Below, piece by piece: positions 32,268 through 44,360 of a DNA stretch of 64,000 nucleotides (position 1 is the first letter of the stretch; the number at the start of each line of letters is the position of its first letter). The stretch covers positions 25,549,615-25,613,614 of the forward strand of contig OZ024940.1 of assembly GCA_964017235.1 (NCBI GenBank), in the 5' to 3' direction. The translations under genes were made by a program, and so were the position numbers. A model generated the notes under the pieces. The model made no database searches. It saw only the letters and a program-made list of their open reading frames with translations, and had not been told where the DNA came from. The stretch comes from Sabellastarte sp. h YS-2021. Lineage: Eukaryota; Annelida; Polychaeta; Sabellida; Sabellidae.

Positions 32268-35200
32268 GTGAGTGATATTGATTTATTTTATAATGTTGAA
32301 CTTTTAAAATAACCTTTTTGATGTTGATCTTTTCAATGATGTTATGTCGTTATGATTAAATGTTGAAAAAAATATATAATACTAGGTGATATTGTATATT
32401 TGTGATATTGCACATTTTAAAAATGGTCAGTGGTTTATGTTGGTTTGGTAAATAGAAATCTGATGGACAAAGGTGGTTTGTGTACATTTTAAAAAGTGCT
32501 TGATGATTATATAAAAAAAACACTGTTATATGTTGGGCAAATTTCCTATTCATATTTAAAAGCATTTGCAATTACTGTCACGTAAAAATTAACCTAAAGT
32601 GAAAATTATATTTATATTTATTATATTTATGTCAATGATAATTTGAGAATTTTTTTTTTATCAAATTGTGCCCAAACTTTTAACATCAAAAGGATTTAAC
32701 TTTTGTGCGATATTATATAATCTCACCTATTTTAAAATATATTTACATGTATATGTACAAAATATCGGTTGAAGTCGGTACTATGCTGTTATAAATCCAA
32801 GTCATTTGATCTCTTTGTCACGTGACTTCTGCGCAGACACAAAAGGCAGTTTCATGGCCAAACAACAGACTTCACTAAGTATCCTTGCGCAATTTGCATA
32901 GACAATGTGACGTAATTGGCGTTTTATCCCACAGAAACACGTGAGCATTTCACAGACAGACAGTATATGCCCCTTCTAATTAACGTGCAATTGTTTAATG
33001 TTAGCCTATATATGTTAAAAGATGGATTCTTTCATCATAGAAAAACTTTTGCACGCAAACCTTGCTTTTAAAATCTTCTTTTTGGCCTTTTGCATCTTTT
33101 AATTTCAGCTAAGACCAGATTTGGGCAAAATCTTTTGATGTAAATGTTTAGTCACAGAAACAGAACAAAGCTTCAAGCTATTTTTGTGAGCCTCATTTTG
33201 TGCATGCAATTCCATATATTCAAAATTATTATGTCTGAAAATTAGATTACAATTGTTTGTAAAACAGAAAAAAATAGCTTTGTTGTCCTAGGAAGGTACT
33301 TTGCCAAATGTTGGCCAGCAATTTAGTTGAATGGATCAACCAAAGAAAACATTTTTTTTTCAATGAAAATATTTCAAAATTTAGTATGCGTAAAATACAA
33401 AAAATGTATAAATAAAAGATACAATTTAAAATCTGGCTTATGAGTAAAGATTACTTATCAATATTTGTGCATTTCTTTGGCAATTATATTATTTTCTGAA
33501 AATTATGATCCACAATTTATATTGTGAGTTTAAGATATGATTTTTCTTCTAACAGAAATACATCAAAATAAAGGTGTTATTTTAAATTAACATGTAGTCA
33601 AAATTCATGTTCCCATGCAATCTTTGTCAATGTAATTTTATTTCCAAATAACTTTCAGATTTGACACTAAATGTTCATATTTCAACTGGCGAGTGAAGTG
33701 ATAAGTTTACCTCAATAGCCCTCTAAGGTCAAACTTAACGTTTTCATTAAAAACCAGCTGTGATGGAAAACTTAAAATTAGATATAGTTCCGTGTACACA
33801 AGTTTACACTTGTGTTTTTACCTCTCACCTTAGTAGTCTCAGGTTCGAACCAAGCCCATGGTAAGCATTTGTAATTCACTTTAGGGCCTGTCTTGATATT
33901 GCCTTTAGCTAGCTATTAAAAGGCCAAGACCCTAGAGGAAAACGACTTCAGAGCAAAACATAATCTAGATTCAGCACTCAGAAGGCAATGGAAAAATCTT
34001 TTTTACATTTTTTTCATATCCAAGAGATGATTTTGATCACTGTCAAAATTTAGTGGGATCTAAGTTGGACCAAAACCCATCTTCTCATTTTTATCAAGAA
34101 AAATCTGACCAGTAGGATTTGAGTAAGCCTTCAGACAAACAGACAGACAGACAAATAAATAAACAGTCATGGATTTAATACATCTTTGGTGGACCTTATT
34201 AAGTTAAGTAATTCTCTCAAGCACTCTGTACATTTTAAAGTTTGGGATAAGGCATCCATTTTAAACACGAAGAGTCGTATCAGGATAAGTCCCTTAGTGC
34301 ATTGCACTCGCTGTCCTTTAATGGATTCAAAACGCTCGACCACGGATGTGAGATCCATCTGACTCAACACCAACCTTGCTTACCACACAGCCACTTGGTA
34401 TTAAATATTGTTCTATCTACTGAATTGCATTTATTGTTTATGACACTTTGTTTCCCCGCAGGGAAGGAGAAGAAATTATTACCACGAAATCTGGAAAGAA
34501 GAAGATTCGCAAGCCACGAACAATCTATTCCAGCTTACAACTTCAGCAGCTCAACAAGATCTTCCAGCGAACGCAGTACCTGAGTTTGCCGGAGAGAGCG
34601 GAATTAGCGGCTAGTCTGGGATTGACCCAAACACAGGTAAGATTGATTAACTGATTGATTGATCCATTGACTGAGTGATTGACTGACTTACTGACTGACT
34701 GATTGATTGTTTGATTGATTGAATCATTGAGTTATTTATTGAGTCATTGAGATATGTATGGGTTTCTACTATAGTACGCTTATACTTTAATCAATTTGAA
34801 AACCAACAAACAACAGTAAAAAACGCCCTTAAGTACAGAGTGATAAATTTTTAAAAAAGCATAGAAGAATTAAACATAGCTCCAAAATACTACAAATCTA
34901 CAGATCTTCTCAAAGTATATACTGGGGGTTTAACTGTTGGAATTGAGTGGCTGACTGATTGATTGAATCATTGAGTTATTCATGAGTCATTGAGGTATTT
35001 ATGGGTTCCACTAAGGCAAGCTTAAATTAAAATCAGTTTGAAAACTTAAAAAAAACAACACTAAAAGACGACCATAACTACACAGTGATCAATTTTCAAA
35101 CAACAAAAAATATATATATATATATGAGTTGAACATAGTCCCAAAATAGTGCAAAACAAAGACAAATCTTTCCAAAGCATATACTGGGGGGTTTATTTGT

Positions 35201-38200
35201 TGGAAAACAGATAAACAATCCACAAAAAGACACAGTTTTACACCTTCCATAATGCCTAACACATCTGTTGCTCATTTCTCGACAGAACAAAACAACATTT
35301 GGTTACTCAATTTAATCCTGTTCTCTCTCTCATTTTAATACACTCTTGTGCTTTTGCTGGGTTGATATTTTAAGGTGACCTTAAATTATGCAGCCTGATC
35401 AATTAGAAACATCATATTCTCACATCTTCATAAATATAACAGCGAGTGCACAATGAAATTTCACAACAAGATTAAAACCTGCGGTACGTTTCTCTTTCCC
35501 CCTGTATAAAAATTGTTCCAACTTCCGGTTACCTTAAAGTTGAAAACAACAAAATCAAATTGTCCAAGTATTTCTCTGTGTGTGTTTGTGTCCTGTGTTT
35601 TTCACATCTCTGAAACTCTAGTAACAGTTAATTAGCCGCCATAAGAGACAATGGTAGCTTGGAGAGACTTTGTTTCAAACTGCACAAATTGCCATTGTTG
35701 CCCATTTCAGCCGAGGGAGACGGGGGTTGGGGGGTGGCAGAAAAGAAATAGGATCAAAACTGCTGGGTGTGGGGGTACTGGGTACGTAAAAGTCTGACAT
35801 CAGTCCCCAGGGTATGGGGGTGTACTTTTTTATGCAGAAGCAAAAGGAGAAATTGGGAGTAATCTTTTGTCTTGCCCCAGCATGTGATAGGGAAAAAAGC
35901 AGCATTTCACAGTTCTGTGTAACAGCCACTTTTTTTTATTCAGATGCACAATTCACAAGATTTTGAGTAGATTCGGATGCACACACACCCAGTGGGGGCT
36001 AGATGGTAGGGCTAGGGGGGGGGGGGGAGGGGCGGGTTTATTGTTTGGTTGCAAAAGGAAGCTGATAATATCAGTTAATCATTGCGTCAGGAGTGTACAG
36101 TTGCCCAAGTAAATAGGAAACCCTGCATCACTCACATGTGCCCCCCCCCCCCACACCCTCTCCTTGTGATGTAATATTGAATACACGATCTCTCTGTTTT
36201 CAGAGAGACGGGGCCTGAGATTTTTGCAAAGAGTAATATTACATAAAGTAACCCCCCTCCCTCCAAAAGTTGCTCAACAGTTATAAGTGGCTCGAATATC
36301 ATAAGGTCTCTTAGCTCATATGGGATCATCAATATTACTGGGCATTTTGAACAAAGGTTAAAGAGTTTATTGGGTTTTTTTTATGTTTTGATCTATTTGA
36401 GCTGCAGTATTACAATTATAAAATTGCACTGGATGGTATAAAATTGTTGTGTACTTAAAGGTTGTTGACACTGCAACTGTTAATTTAAAATCAGGTCAAG
36501 TGTAAAAAGTTCTTGCAAATAAGTTAAGGTTAAGTTAATAAATTTTGAATCGGTATCATACTTATACAAATATACATTATATTACCCCCCCCCCCCCGGA
36601 CAGTTGCAAAATCTGTCAATAATATTTAGCAAATATAAACAGTAAAGCAAACAAGAGAATCAGCTGTGCTCAAAAATGTAAATCTCCCAAGAGAGCCACA
36701 AAACACACAGAGAAATAAAATGAAAAGAGAAAAACAATGAATGTCCAGTGCCAACGTTGAGATTAGTCACTGAAGCATACAGTTGTCACAAGCTTTGTGA
36801 AAGTCTATAAATGTGAAATAGAGACATCAGTGTATATGCAAGAGAAATAGAAAGCGCTTTGTATGTGATGTAGTATAGGGGGGGGGGGGGGTACTCGGTT
36901 CCTGATGTTGGTTAAGGGGATGTCATTGCACCAATCACAAGATGAAAACACCTGAGGGTCGAACCAGCACCCTATACTTTGAAAAAAAGACAAAATAGAA
37001 AAGCTAGTTCCAACTCTCATAAGCCCCCCTGGGGGTCAGAAACTTCAGGTGACGTTAGTCTAGCAGATTGTGATGCTAAAGCAAGTACTGTACTGGCCCC
37101 CATAGAAACACCTGCCTGTTCGTAACCTAAGAAGGCATGGTCTCAGTAACAGCTGGACTTGTTTCTATCTTTAAAAAGATTGTCTGTTCTTTATTTATAG
37201 ATTTGGCAATATTTAAGAGAGTGCGCTTCGAATCACTGGCTGATTTAACTGCATATATGGAATCACTGATTTAAAGTATTCTAAAGAAACTTTCTTCTTT
37301 TGCCATCACATCACATTTGCCCTTATTTCAGCCACAATTTGGCAATAACAATGTTGCAGTCGGATTACACAAAAACTGAAAGATTTCTGTGGCAATATAG
37401 TGAGTAATATTTCAGATAATATACAGTTAATATAGTATGCAAGTGTTAGTTGTTAGACTTCCAAAGAGCTTGTGATACTGTAATGCTGAACAACTGAACC
37501 TGCCCCCGTCTGCTTGCAGATTAACTTTTATAAGTTCTTGCAGATGTACAATATAAATTTCAAAGTCCACTACATTAGTTATTCATTCACATAAAAAAGT
37601 GAGAAGAAAAATTTGTTCAAATTTATCAGACCCCTCTTTTTGATGTTAACTACATTTAACACCTCAGCAGGAAACAGGAAATAGGAGAAACAAATAAAGG
37701 CCAACCCCCCCTCTACCCACATATACCCCCCAGGCCTGACCAATATGCATTACCCTGGGCCCCTTCTTAATCAAATTTCATAGCTGACCCATAAATCACA
37801 CTCTTCTGTCTGTGTGCTAGTTCAGTAACTCAATTTAAGATTTCGGAATTCAATTTTATGCTTCACATCTCTTCAATGTAAAAGCACATGTTTTGGTGTG
37901 AATGAACCAATTAACTGTACTCTAAGTGCTTATAAAACATACACACTTAAATGTACTCTCACCTACTCTATTTTATATGAAGTAACAAGTTTGTGATATA
38001 ATCATGTGAAGTGTAAATACTTTGGGCAAACAATGTACACTGACATTTCGTTTTCTGGGAAGTATTCCACCGTGTTTGTGTCACAAATATAAACCTCTAA
38101 TAGCTTCCACCTAATTAGAATATCTTGTTTTTCATTTGATCAGGGAACATTTTTCAGCATATTAATTCCATCTGCTGGTATTTAGACACCCTACGCTTAA

Positions 38201-41200
38201 GCAAATAAGACCATCTTAACTCATTGACTTCACAAAATGTCGGTTGTTCTGTAAAAAAAAGTTAAAATATGGGCCAGTCATAGGTACATATTCCGTACCA
38301 AGCAGTTTGGTGACGTAGCACCTCTCTCTGACAATGGGCGATAATGAATTATATTGTGCTGGATGGCAGGCTATAATTATTTCCATTTCTCACATCACTC
38401 TAAGGGGGTAAAACTGGGGGCAAAGAACAGAGAAACTGAAAGATGAAATAAAGTCCTGTAGTGTGTCTATAGTTCTGGCAAGTTTGGTGAAAAAAAACTT
38501 TTGTGTATTTTAAGGGCAACACAATGAAGTGAAATGACTGAATGAACACAGATATAAGGATGGCTGATCATTCGAATAGCTAGCCAAAAATGCACAGTTT
38601 AAACAAAAGTTGTGTGGGCATACTTGTTTTGAACTACAGAATAGCTATTTGCCACTGGTTTTCAGAGGTGTACAAAATAGGACATTTAGGGGTAGACTTA
38701 CTGTAACTCAAACTAATTGATAAACATGTATATTATCTGCACAGGGAGGGGAAAAGGTAGATGCTTTTTCAGAAAGGAAGTGCAAATGATATGGAAATGT
38801 TGTGGTTGTGATTCAAATGGAGCCCAGCAAGAGCTATGCCTTGCACAAAACAAAGAAACCAAGATTTTTAACAAATTGTACATCACTAAATTTCAAAGTT
38901 TAATGTGACAGCTAGTTAATTTGTTATCACTTTTAAGTATATCATTAACCCCAGTGGCTTTAAACAGGAAATTTCTATCAAACTACAACATCTCAATTTG
39001 ACAGGGGAATAGTTGACAAGGTTTTGTGGTAGAAAATTAAATCGGGTAACCATAACACCTAGCAACTTATGTACATAATACTCCTAAAGTATGCATGTAT
39101 TATTCCCAACTCCTCAATCCACAACACAAAAGTGACCATATTCCTCTTTGCTGTTATAAACTATTACGTTGAATTTAAGTCTCCCAAAAGCATAACACCA
39201 TTTGGAAAATTTTCACTAGGTTTCTTCTTGCAGAGTACTGAAAATAAAAAAAAAGTTTGAATGGGGTGATAGAAGACATCAGTATACTATGTACATAGAA
39301 ATGATCAGAAAGAGGTATAATCTCTCCTGTAGGTCTGATATAATGTTTTAGGGACACCTCACAACAACAACAAAAAAAATTAAAAAGACAGACAGATAAA
39401 TGCCACACTGAAAGAGAATGTTATTCTTACCAAATTACAATCTTAAAATCAATTAACTATGTATAATGGGGTGATGCTAAACTCAATCTAATGAAAGAAG
39501 CCAAAACGAAAAGGGGTCTTGGATTGCAGGTAGTCCCCCTTCATGTATTTATTATCTCTCCTGTCTGAAAGTTTATGTTTTTATATAATCTGTGTTCATC
39601 TTTTGACCGAAATGAAAATAGAATTCAAAACAGGAACAAAAGGGCTTACCCTTGATGAAGATTAAGCCCCATTGCAATGTAACTGGGTTTTTGAAATGTG
39701 GTGTTGCTTCAAGAATAGCCATGTTTCTTGGTATTGCATCCCATATCATGTTGCATATTAAAGACAAAATTAACAAGCCATTCTGCAAATATTTTTCCTC
39801 CAGCCCTGAATCACCTTAACCGACCTCCCCCTCTTTTTGTCATAAACTTTCTTTACAAATAAACAAAATTGCCTGTGGTTATTTTCACAAGAAATCACAC
39901 CACCCGCCTGTATTATCAACGAAAAAAGGGAGAAGGTAAAAGTGTATTATGCTTAGCCAGTCTGTGCGATATTTTATCATCTAGAGACATGTCGATTTGA
40001 TGAAGACACTAAGGTTTTGAAATCTGGGAGAAAACAGCAATTTACATGCTAAGGTAACAAACCAACAATTTTCAGTTTATATGAAATATACTCAGTTTAC
40101 TCACATAAAACTCCAGTCCATATAATATAGCATATTTTTAAAAGATTTTTGTGGGAATTGCAAATATATAGCACACCATTCAAACTGTAAAATAATCACA
40201 ACCAACTATTTAAAACATGGAGTCTAAATTACCCCAAAGCTGTAGTGAAAAAAAATATCTTACATGTACTTGCCATAACAACCAAGTTCTTGCAAGCGAT
40301 AATATCATAAGTTTACAGAGGTCTTTTTGTAGCTAACAAACCTTAACTTTCCTCTTGGGGCCACAATTTTCTCACGCCAAAGGGGGCATAACACCCCAAA
40401 CATGACACAGAGACATAAAATCTACTATAAACAATCCAATTTATATACACAAGACAACATATGTTCTATTGTATACAATAAACTGTACCCTCTCTTTCAG
40501 GGTGAACAATTATGTGACTGTTTTAAAACTCCAGGCCATGGATAATTCATTCAACATAGAGGACATAAAACATTCCGAACCATTGCTTAATCTTTAGGTG
40601 TAAATCCACTCTAGTGTGTTCAGCAATTGCTTGTGCAATAAAATCTCTTTGCTACTATACTTTTGCAATTTCCATATTGCAACATACATCTGAGCAAATA
40701 TGTAGAGTAACACTGGGGGCATGAAAAAAATATACAAAAACAAACAAGTTCCATTTCAAACAGTGATGTCTAGGAAGATATTGGGAGATGGGGTGGTAGT
40801 GTATTTAAGGGGGATAACATAGCACACCAGTATAAGGATATGCTAAAGTCAGATTTTATTTCACTTTCATTGAGCATGTCACACAAAAGCCCCACCAAAG
40901 TAAGGCACTAATGTTTCATGATAAGGTTTCATGACTCAACCTGTTTATTCAACTAATAGACACAGCATTGTTGAACCTATACATATCAGAAGGAGGTGTG
41001 CTTTTTCATACATGGCTGGTTTGCTTATGAGAAAAGTTATTGTGACATATATATAGCCATACATATTCTATCCCCTTCTAGTAGGTCTGCATCCATGAAG
41101 ATAATATAAGACTTACTAATCTAAGATATTACCAGAGTTTATCTTGGATTAATTTTGATTTGAGGCCTGTCTGTACCCTAAATTTGATACTGGTGTGTTT

Positions 41201-41893
41201 GTATAAAGAGATTATCTCTCTTAAACCACTCCCACAATGATTTACCACACTATCCTACACAATGTTTGAGTGTTTATCAATAGCTTTGGTTCTCAAGTAT
41301 TGAACAAAACATGCACAAGTACAACACAATATAATAAGCATTTGTATATGATGAGCATACCTTTTGTTATTTTCCTTCAGGTGAAAATCTGGTTCCAAAA
41401 CAAGAGGTCAAAGTTCAAGAAGATCATCAAGCAGCAAGGGGGTAGTGTTCCTCAAGCCCCAGGTTCCAACAATCTGGGAGGCATGGGCTCACCCGACCCA
41501 CACTCACCGGATTCTGTAAGCCCAGGACCAAATCCGGAAGGTGGCGCCCTACAGCAAATCAATGGGCAGCCAGCAGATGCAGGTCTTGAGAGTCCTCCCC
41601 CTCCCCAAGGAACTGGAAGTATGATGTCATCGCCAGAGGTGAACACAAACCACCCAGGCACAAACAGCAGCAACCAGTTGGGTGGCCATCTCGGGGGCTT
41701 GCATTCTAGTATGGGTCTGCCTGTGTCCACATCCACGAGTTGGGGTGATCTATCCACGGGACAATCTGCAAACCACAATATGTACAATAGTCAGTATATG
41801 ACCCACCACCCCCAAGGACTTTCACAGCATTATGGTTGGGGATACGGCCCCCCACAAGGTGGCATGAGCATGCAGCCTCCACTTTTAACATAG
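31669..41893 (+). CDS. Dlx: Distal-less family homeobox transcription factor, whole coding span (3 exons)
   Basis: Encodes a nuclear DNA-binding transcription factor of the Distal-less/Dlx family, known for proximo-distal appendage, sensory and neural patterning in animals. Splicing 31669-32267, 34462-34636 and 41381-41893 gives 1287 bases, or 428 residues plus stop, with no frame break. The homeodomain is residues 215-274: N-terminal arm 'RKPRTIYSS', recognition helix with Q50 and N51 in '[13 protein letters not shown]'. Intron 2 falls between homeodomain residues 44 and 45, typical of Dlx genes. Flanks are rich in Pro, Ser, Gly and Gln, as in other Dlx proteins. Odd points are I19 and S27 in the homeodomain, where relatives usually have R and A. 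Paralogue number cannot be judged from one window. Confidence 0.95.
32268..34461 (+). other. Dlx intron 1
   Basis: A 2.2-kb intron with a GTGAGT donor and a 'tttccccgcag' acceptor. It contains no SINE of the five families. Bases 32820-33010 hold a cluster of candidate factor sites ('gacgtaattggcgttttatc', 'cttctaattaacgtgcaatt'). Bases 34000-34170 resemble a decayed dispersed repeat ending in 'acagacagacagacaa'. Confidence 0.85.
34462..34636 (+). CDS. Dlx: Dlx coding exon 2 (homeodomain residues 1-44)
   Basis: Completes codon 200 (Arg) and encodes residues 201-258. It carries a basic patch 'KKKIRKPR' (residues 212-219), likely part of the nuclear localisation signal, then helices 1 and 2 and the start of helix 3, up to 'LGLTQTQ'. 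The block '[17 protein letters not shown]' is identical to that of Dlx proteins across animals. Homeodomain residue 19 is Ile instead of Arg, so the usual 19-30 ion pair with E30 cannot form. The acceptor is 'cccgcag' and the donor is GTAAGA in phase 0. Confidence 0.95.
34637..34735 (+). repeat. Degenerate GATT/GACT tetranucleotide tract
   Basis: Directly after the exon 2 donor the sequence is mostly GATT, GACT and CTGA units. Its 3' part is included in the tandem duplication that follows. Confidence 0.8.
34700..35202 (+). repeat. Tandem duplication of about 244 bp in intron 2
   Basis: Copy 1 (about 34700-34940) and copy 2 (about 34950-35202) share order and sequence: 'gattgaatcattgagttatt' at 34717 and 34961, then 'atgggttt' or 'atgggttc', 'acagtgat' and a closing 'atatactggggg' stretch. 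They are clearly diverged by substitutions and small indels, so the duplication is old. Confidence 0.85.
41381..41893 (+). CDS. Dlx: Dlx coding exon 3 (recognition helix and C-terminus)
   Basis: Encodes residues 259-428 and the TAG stop at 41891-41893. It opens with '[14 protein letters not shown]', giving W48, Q50, N51 and R53 of the homeodomain, the DNA-reading residues. The remaining 150 or so residues are rich in Gly, Pro, Ser, Asn and Gln, with a 'PPPPQG' segment, a Ser-Thr-rich '[12 protein letters not shown]' and an aromatic-rich end ('[10 protein letters not shown]'). Such low-complexity C-termini act as activation regions in Dlx proteins; here that is inference. Confidence 0.95.
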   Translation: MKIWFQNKRSKFKKIIKQQGGSVPQAPGSNNLGGMGSPDPHSPDSVSPGPNPEGGALQQINGQPADAGLESPPPPQGTGSMMSSPEVNTNHPGTNSSNQLGGHLGGLHSSMGLPVSTSTSWGDLSTGQSANHNMYNSQYMTHHPQGLSQHYGWGYGPPQGGMSMQPPLLT

Positions 41894-43905
41894 GATCATT
41901 AAAATATATATATTGTTTTTTTTTTGTAGATTTGTAGAAAGCCTTTGACTGTGTATTGATGAAATACATTCATCATGGAAGTATTGATAGAGTAACTCTG
42001 TTGTTGAGTAGTCTGTTTTTATTTTTTTTTCTCTCTCTCTCTGTAGATGAGTTGTTGATATGAATATATAATTTATATATGGTATTATTGAGAGAGATGA
42101 GGCATGTTTGTCACAGCATTGAAATCAAAAGACAATTGGAATGATTTTGGTGCATTCTTAGCAAAAGTATGCGAACAGTTTCTGTAACTTGATATACAAC
42201 GATTATCATGTTAAGTGATGTTTTACATGGTAAAATAATGACTATTGGGAATAACATTGCCTTTTGAGCAATTCATGTACAATTTTTCACGACAATACTT
42301 GAGCAACAATTGTACAGCATTTTTCCTCAAACAAGATGAGGGTATTTCAAACAGTGTTCTGTTGTGCCAAGACATCAAAAATTATTTTCACATTATATTC
42401 TAATTTTTAAAATGTAATAGATGGCATCACAATAGATGTTGTGGCATATTTTTAATATTATATATAAGCATTTATTTTTTTTTCATAGGATTGTGTATGT
42501 CTACATTTATAGTGCTCAAATATAACTTGTCTGGCAGTAGATATAAGGTAGCAAATTTTTTGCTAATATTTTGTGTACCAGTACATATTAATTCTGTCAC
42601 ATTACTAAAAGGAAAAAAAATAAAATGTTCATTTTGTACTATCTGTTTTAAGATATCTTGATAAGTAATCATTTGTGAATTTATCTGTTCTTAAGAAGTA
42701 GGGTATAATTATTTGTGAATTTTGATGGGTTAAACATCCTGAAACAGTCGAAATACAACTAAACTATCGGTGTGATCCATGGGCTTAAAGGCATCAATAT
42801 ACTGACAAATCTACAACGATTTTTGACAAATTTCTGTGCTGCTGTTGATGCTAATTGGCAAACAATTTTGATGCCTACATGCAGGACACTTACTACATAG
42901 AAATGACTCGGTGATACAAAAAAGAAACAACTATGGATATGTACATTTGAAAAATGCATCCGACCTGACCCAATGTGGTCACCAGAATGTGCAATATGTT
43001 GTGTAATATTTATATTTACTGCCGGACTCTGTCTCTGTTGTTAATATGTCTCATTCACCATGATTTGACAGAATGGTCCTGTTTCACAAAGTCTCCTTAA
43101 GATAAAGGTCACCTTAAACCTGTAATTTTTCTGTAATCTTTAACAACAGGGCTGTTTCCCACAAGTTTTCTGTCCAGAAAGTAACCAGTCAAGTCTAAGG
43201 AATGTATCTTATATAATTAAATCTTCATACCTTTAATGAGGAAATAACTAACGAGTTCCTTTACCAAAAGGAGGTTTTGTCAAACTTGGCCAAAATTTGC
43301 TGGAAGGATCTTTCACGAATATTCTGGAGAGTACTCAGTATGAAACTGATCTAGATTGTCTGCCCTTTTGCAATTGAAGCAATCATAGGCATAGATTGCG
43401 AGTACAGCTTGTTTACTATTTATTTTAACCCAGAAGCTCTTGTTGGGTAAATGTAATATCAAAACTGTAGCAAAATGCGTTATGACATTGGCATTTGCAG
43501 TTTTTTTTTAAATTGTCCTGAAAGGCACATATTGGTTGTTGCTCTCCAAATGCAGAATGTTTATGGGGCAATATTCTGTGGTTGCTATATTGCGATTTTA
43601 AGTATGTATCATTACTGATAGATTTGTTTTGAATCTTTGTTATGATGTCTAGTATTTTATATTTAGGTCAACATTCATCTCATCTCATAGTCATTTAGAA
43701 TTCATCTTTTAATTGTATGTTGATATTTGTTTCTAAATTTATATATACATAAACACATATATTTTTCAAATGTACATGCTATGTATTGGTACATATAAAC
43801 ACACATGTACATATTACAGATATGTTTCATTTAAATATCCACTATATAGTGTATTGTTATTGCTATTAAATCAAAACTAAAATAAATTGATTGTAAAAAC
43901 CCTGT
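41894..43905 (+). other. Dlx 3' UTR (predicted)
   Basis: About 2 kb of AT-rich sequence after the stop. It has a T-rich/CT run near 42018-42044, an earlier possible poly(A) signal at 42619-42624, a Pumilio-type 'tgtacata' at 43806-43813 and AU-rich stretches. The end is placed just after the AATAAA at 43881. UTR boundaries cannot be proven without transcripts. Confidence 0.5.
43881..43886 (+). terminator. Candidate poly(A) signal AATAAA
   Basis: A canonical hexamer followed within 20 bases by a U/GU-rich stretch ('tgtattttattttgtcc'), the usual arrangement for cleavage and polyadenylation. An alternative AATAAA lies at 42619. Confidence 0.5.
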
Positions 43906-44167
43906 ATTTTATTTTGTCCAGGCATTGACAACATTCTGGCCATTCTTGTTACCTTGAATTAATTAGAGGGAATTTTTCGGGGACATTCTGCAAATATGGT
44001 CAAGCTCAGGGAAACCTATGGAATGAACCAATACACCTTCCTTATATAATCTGAGTTGTTGGAAACAGTATAAAACTTCAAAGTATTACCTTTGGGTATT
44101 CCTCAAATCTTGCTACTTCACAAAGAAAAATAACAATTGCTTAAGGTGCCCTGTGTATGCATGTAGA

Positions 44168-44360
44168 GTTGGGGTCGTGTCGTAGCGGGCAAGATACTTC
44201 CCTCTCTCTTCCCAGGTCCTGGGTCCAAATCAAGAATCTGACCAAATGTGGGAAAAATGGCCTCGCCAGTGCCTAATGTTCTTTTTTCAGTACAGAATCT
44301 TGGATAGCTTGTATGACCCTATACAATGTGTTGAAAGTGAAGTTAAAACCCAAATCAATC
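44168..44360 (+). repeat. Old SINE-A-like copy
   Basis: Decayed head 'gtcgtgtcgtagcgggcaag', body pieces 'gccagtgcctaatgttc' and 'cagtacagaatcttgg', and the end 'atgtgttgaaagtgaagtta'. This lone old copy lies at the downstream edge of the Dlx region. Confidence 0.6.

Larger units (their letters stand above)
34637..41380 (+). other. Dlx intron 2
   Basis: A 6.7-kb phase-0 intron at the homeodomain 44/45 position, with a GTAAGA donor and a 'tttccttcag' acceptor. Near its 5' end is a tandem duplication (annotated separately). C- or G-runs lie at 36015-36027, 36141-36152, 36585-36597 and 36878-36891. No SINE of families A-E was found. Bases 38281-38400 contain 'gggcgataatgaattata' and 'ggctataattatttcc', candidate homeodomain-type sites. 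No coding exon was seen inside it. Confidence 0.85.

Noticed and set aside
41452..41787. A 111-codon antisense frame on Dlx exon 3 (and a similar one at 31921-32226)
   Set aside because: GC-rich coding exons often leave open antisense frames; the sense frame is clearly the real one.
43076..43160. Transposon end 'ggtcctgtttcacaaagtct' inside the Dlx 3' UTR
   Set aside because: The sequence resembles common MITE termini, but no matching inverted end or target duplication was found nearby.
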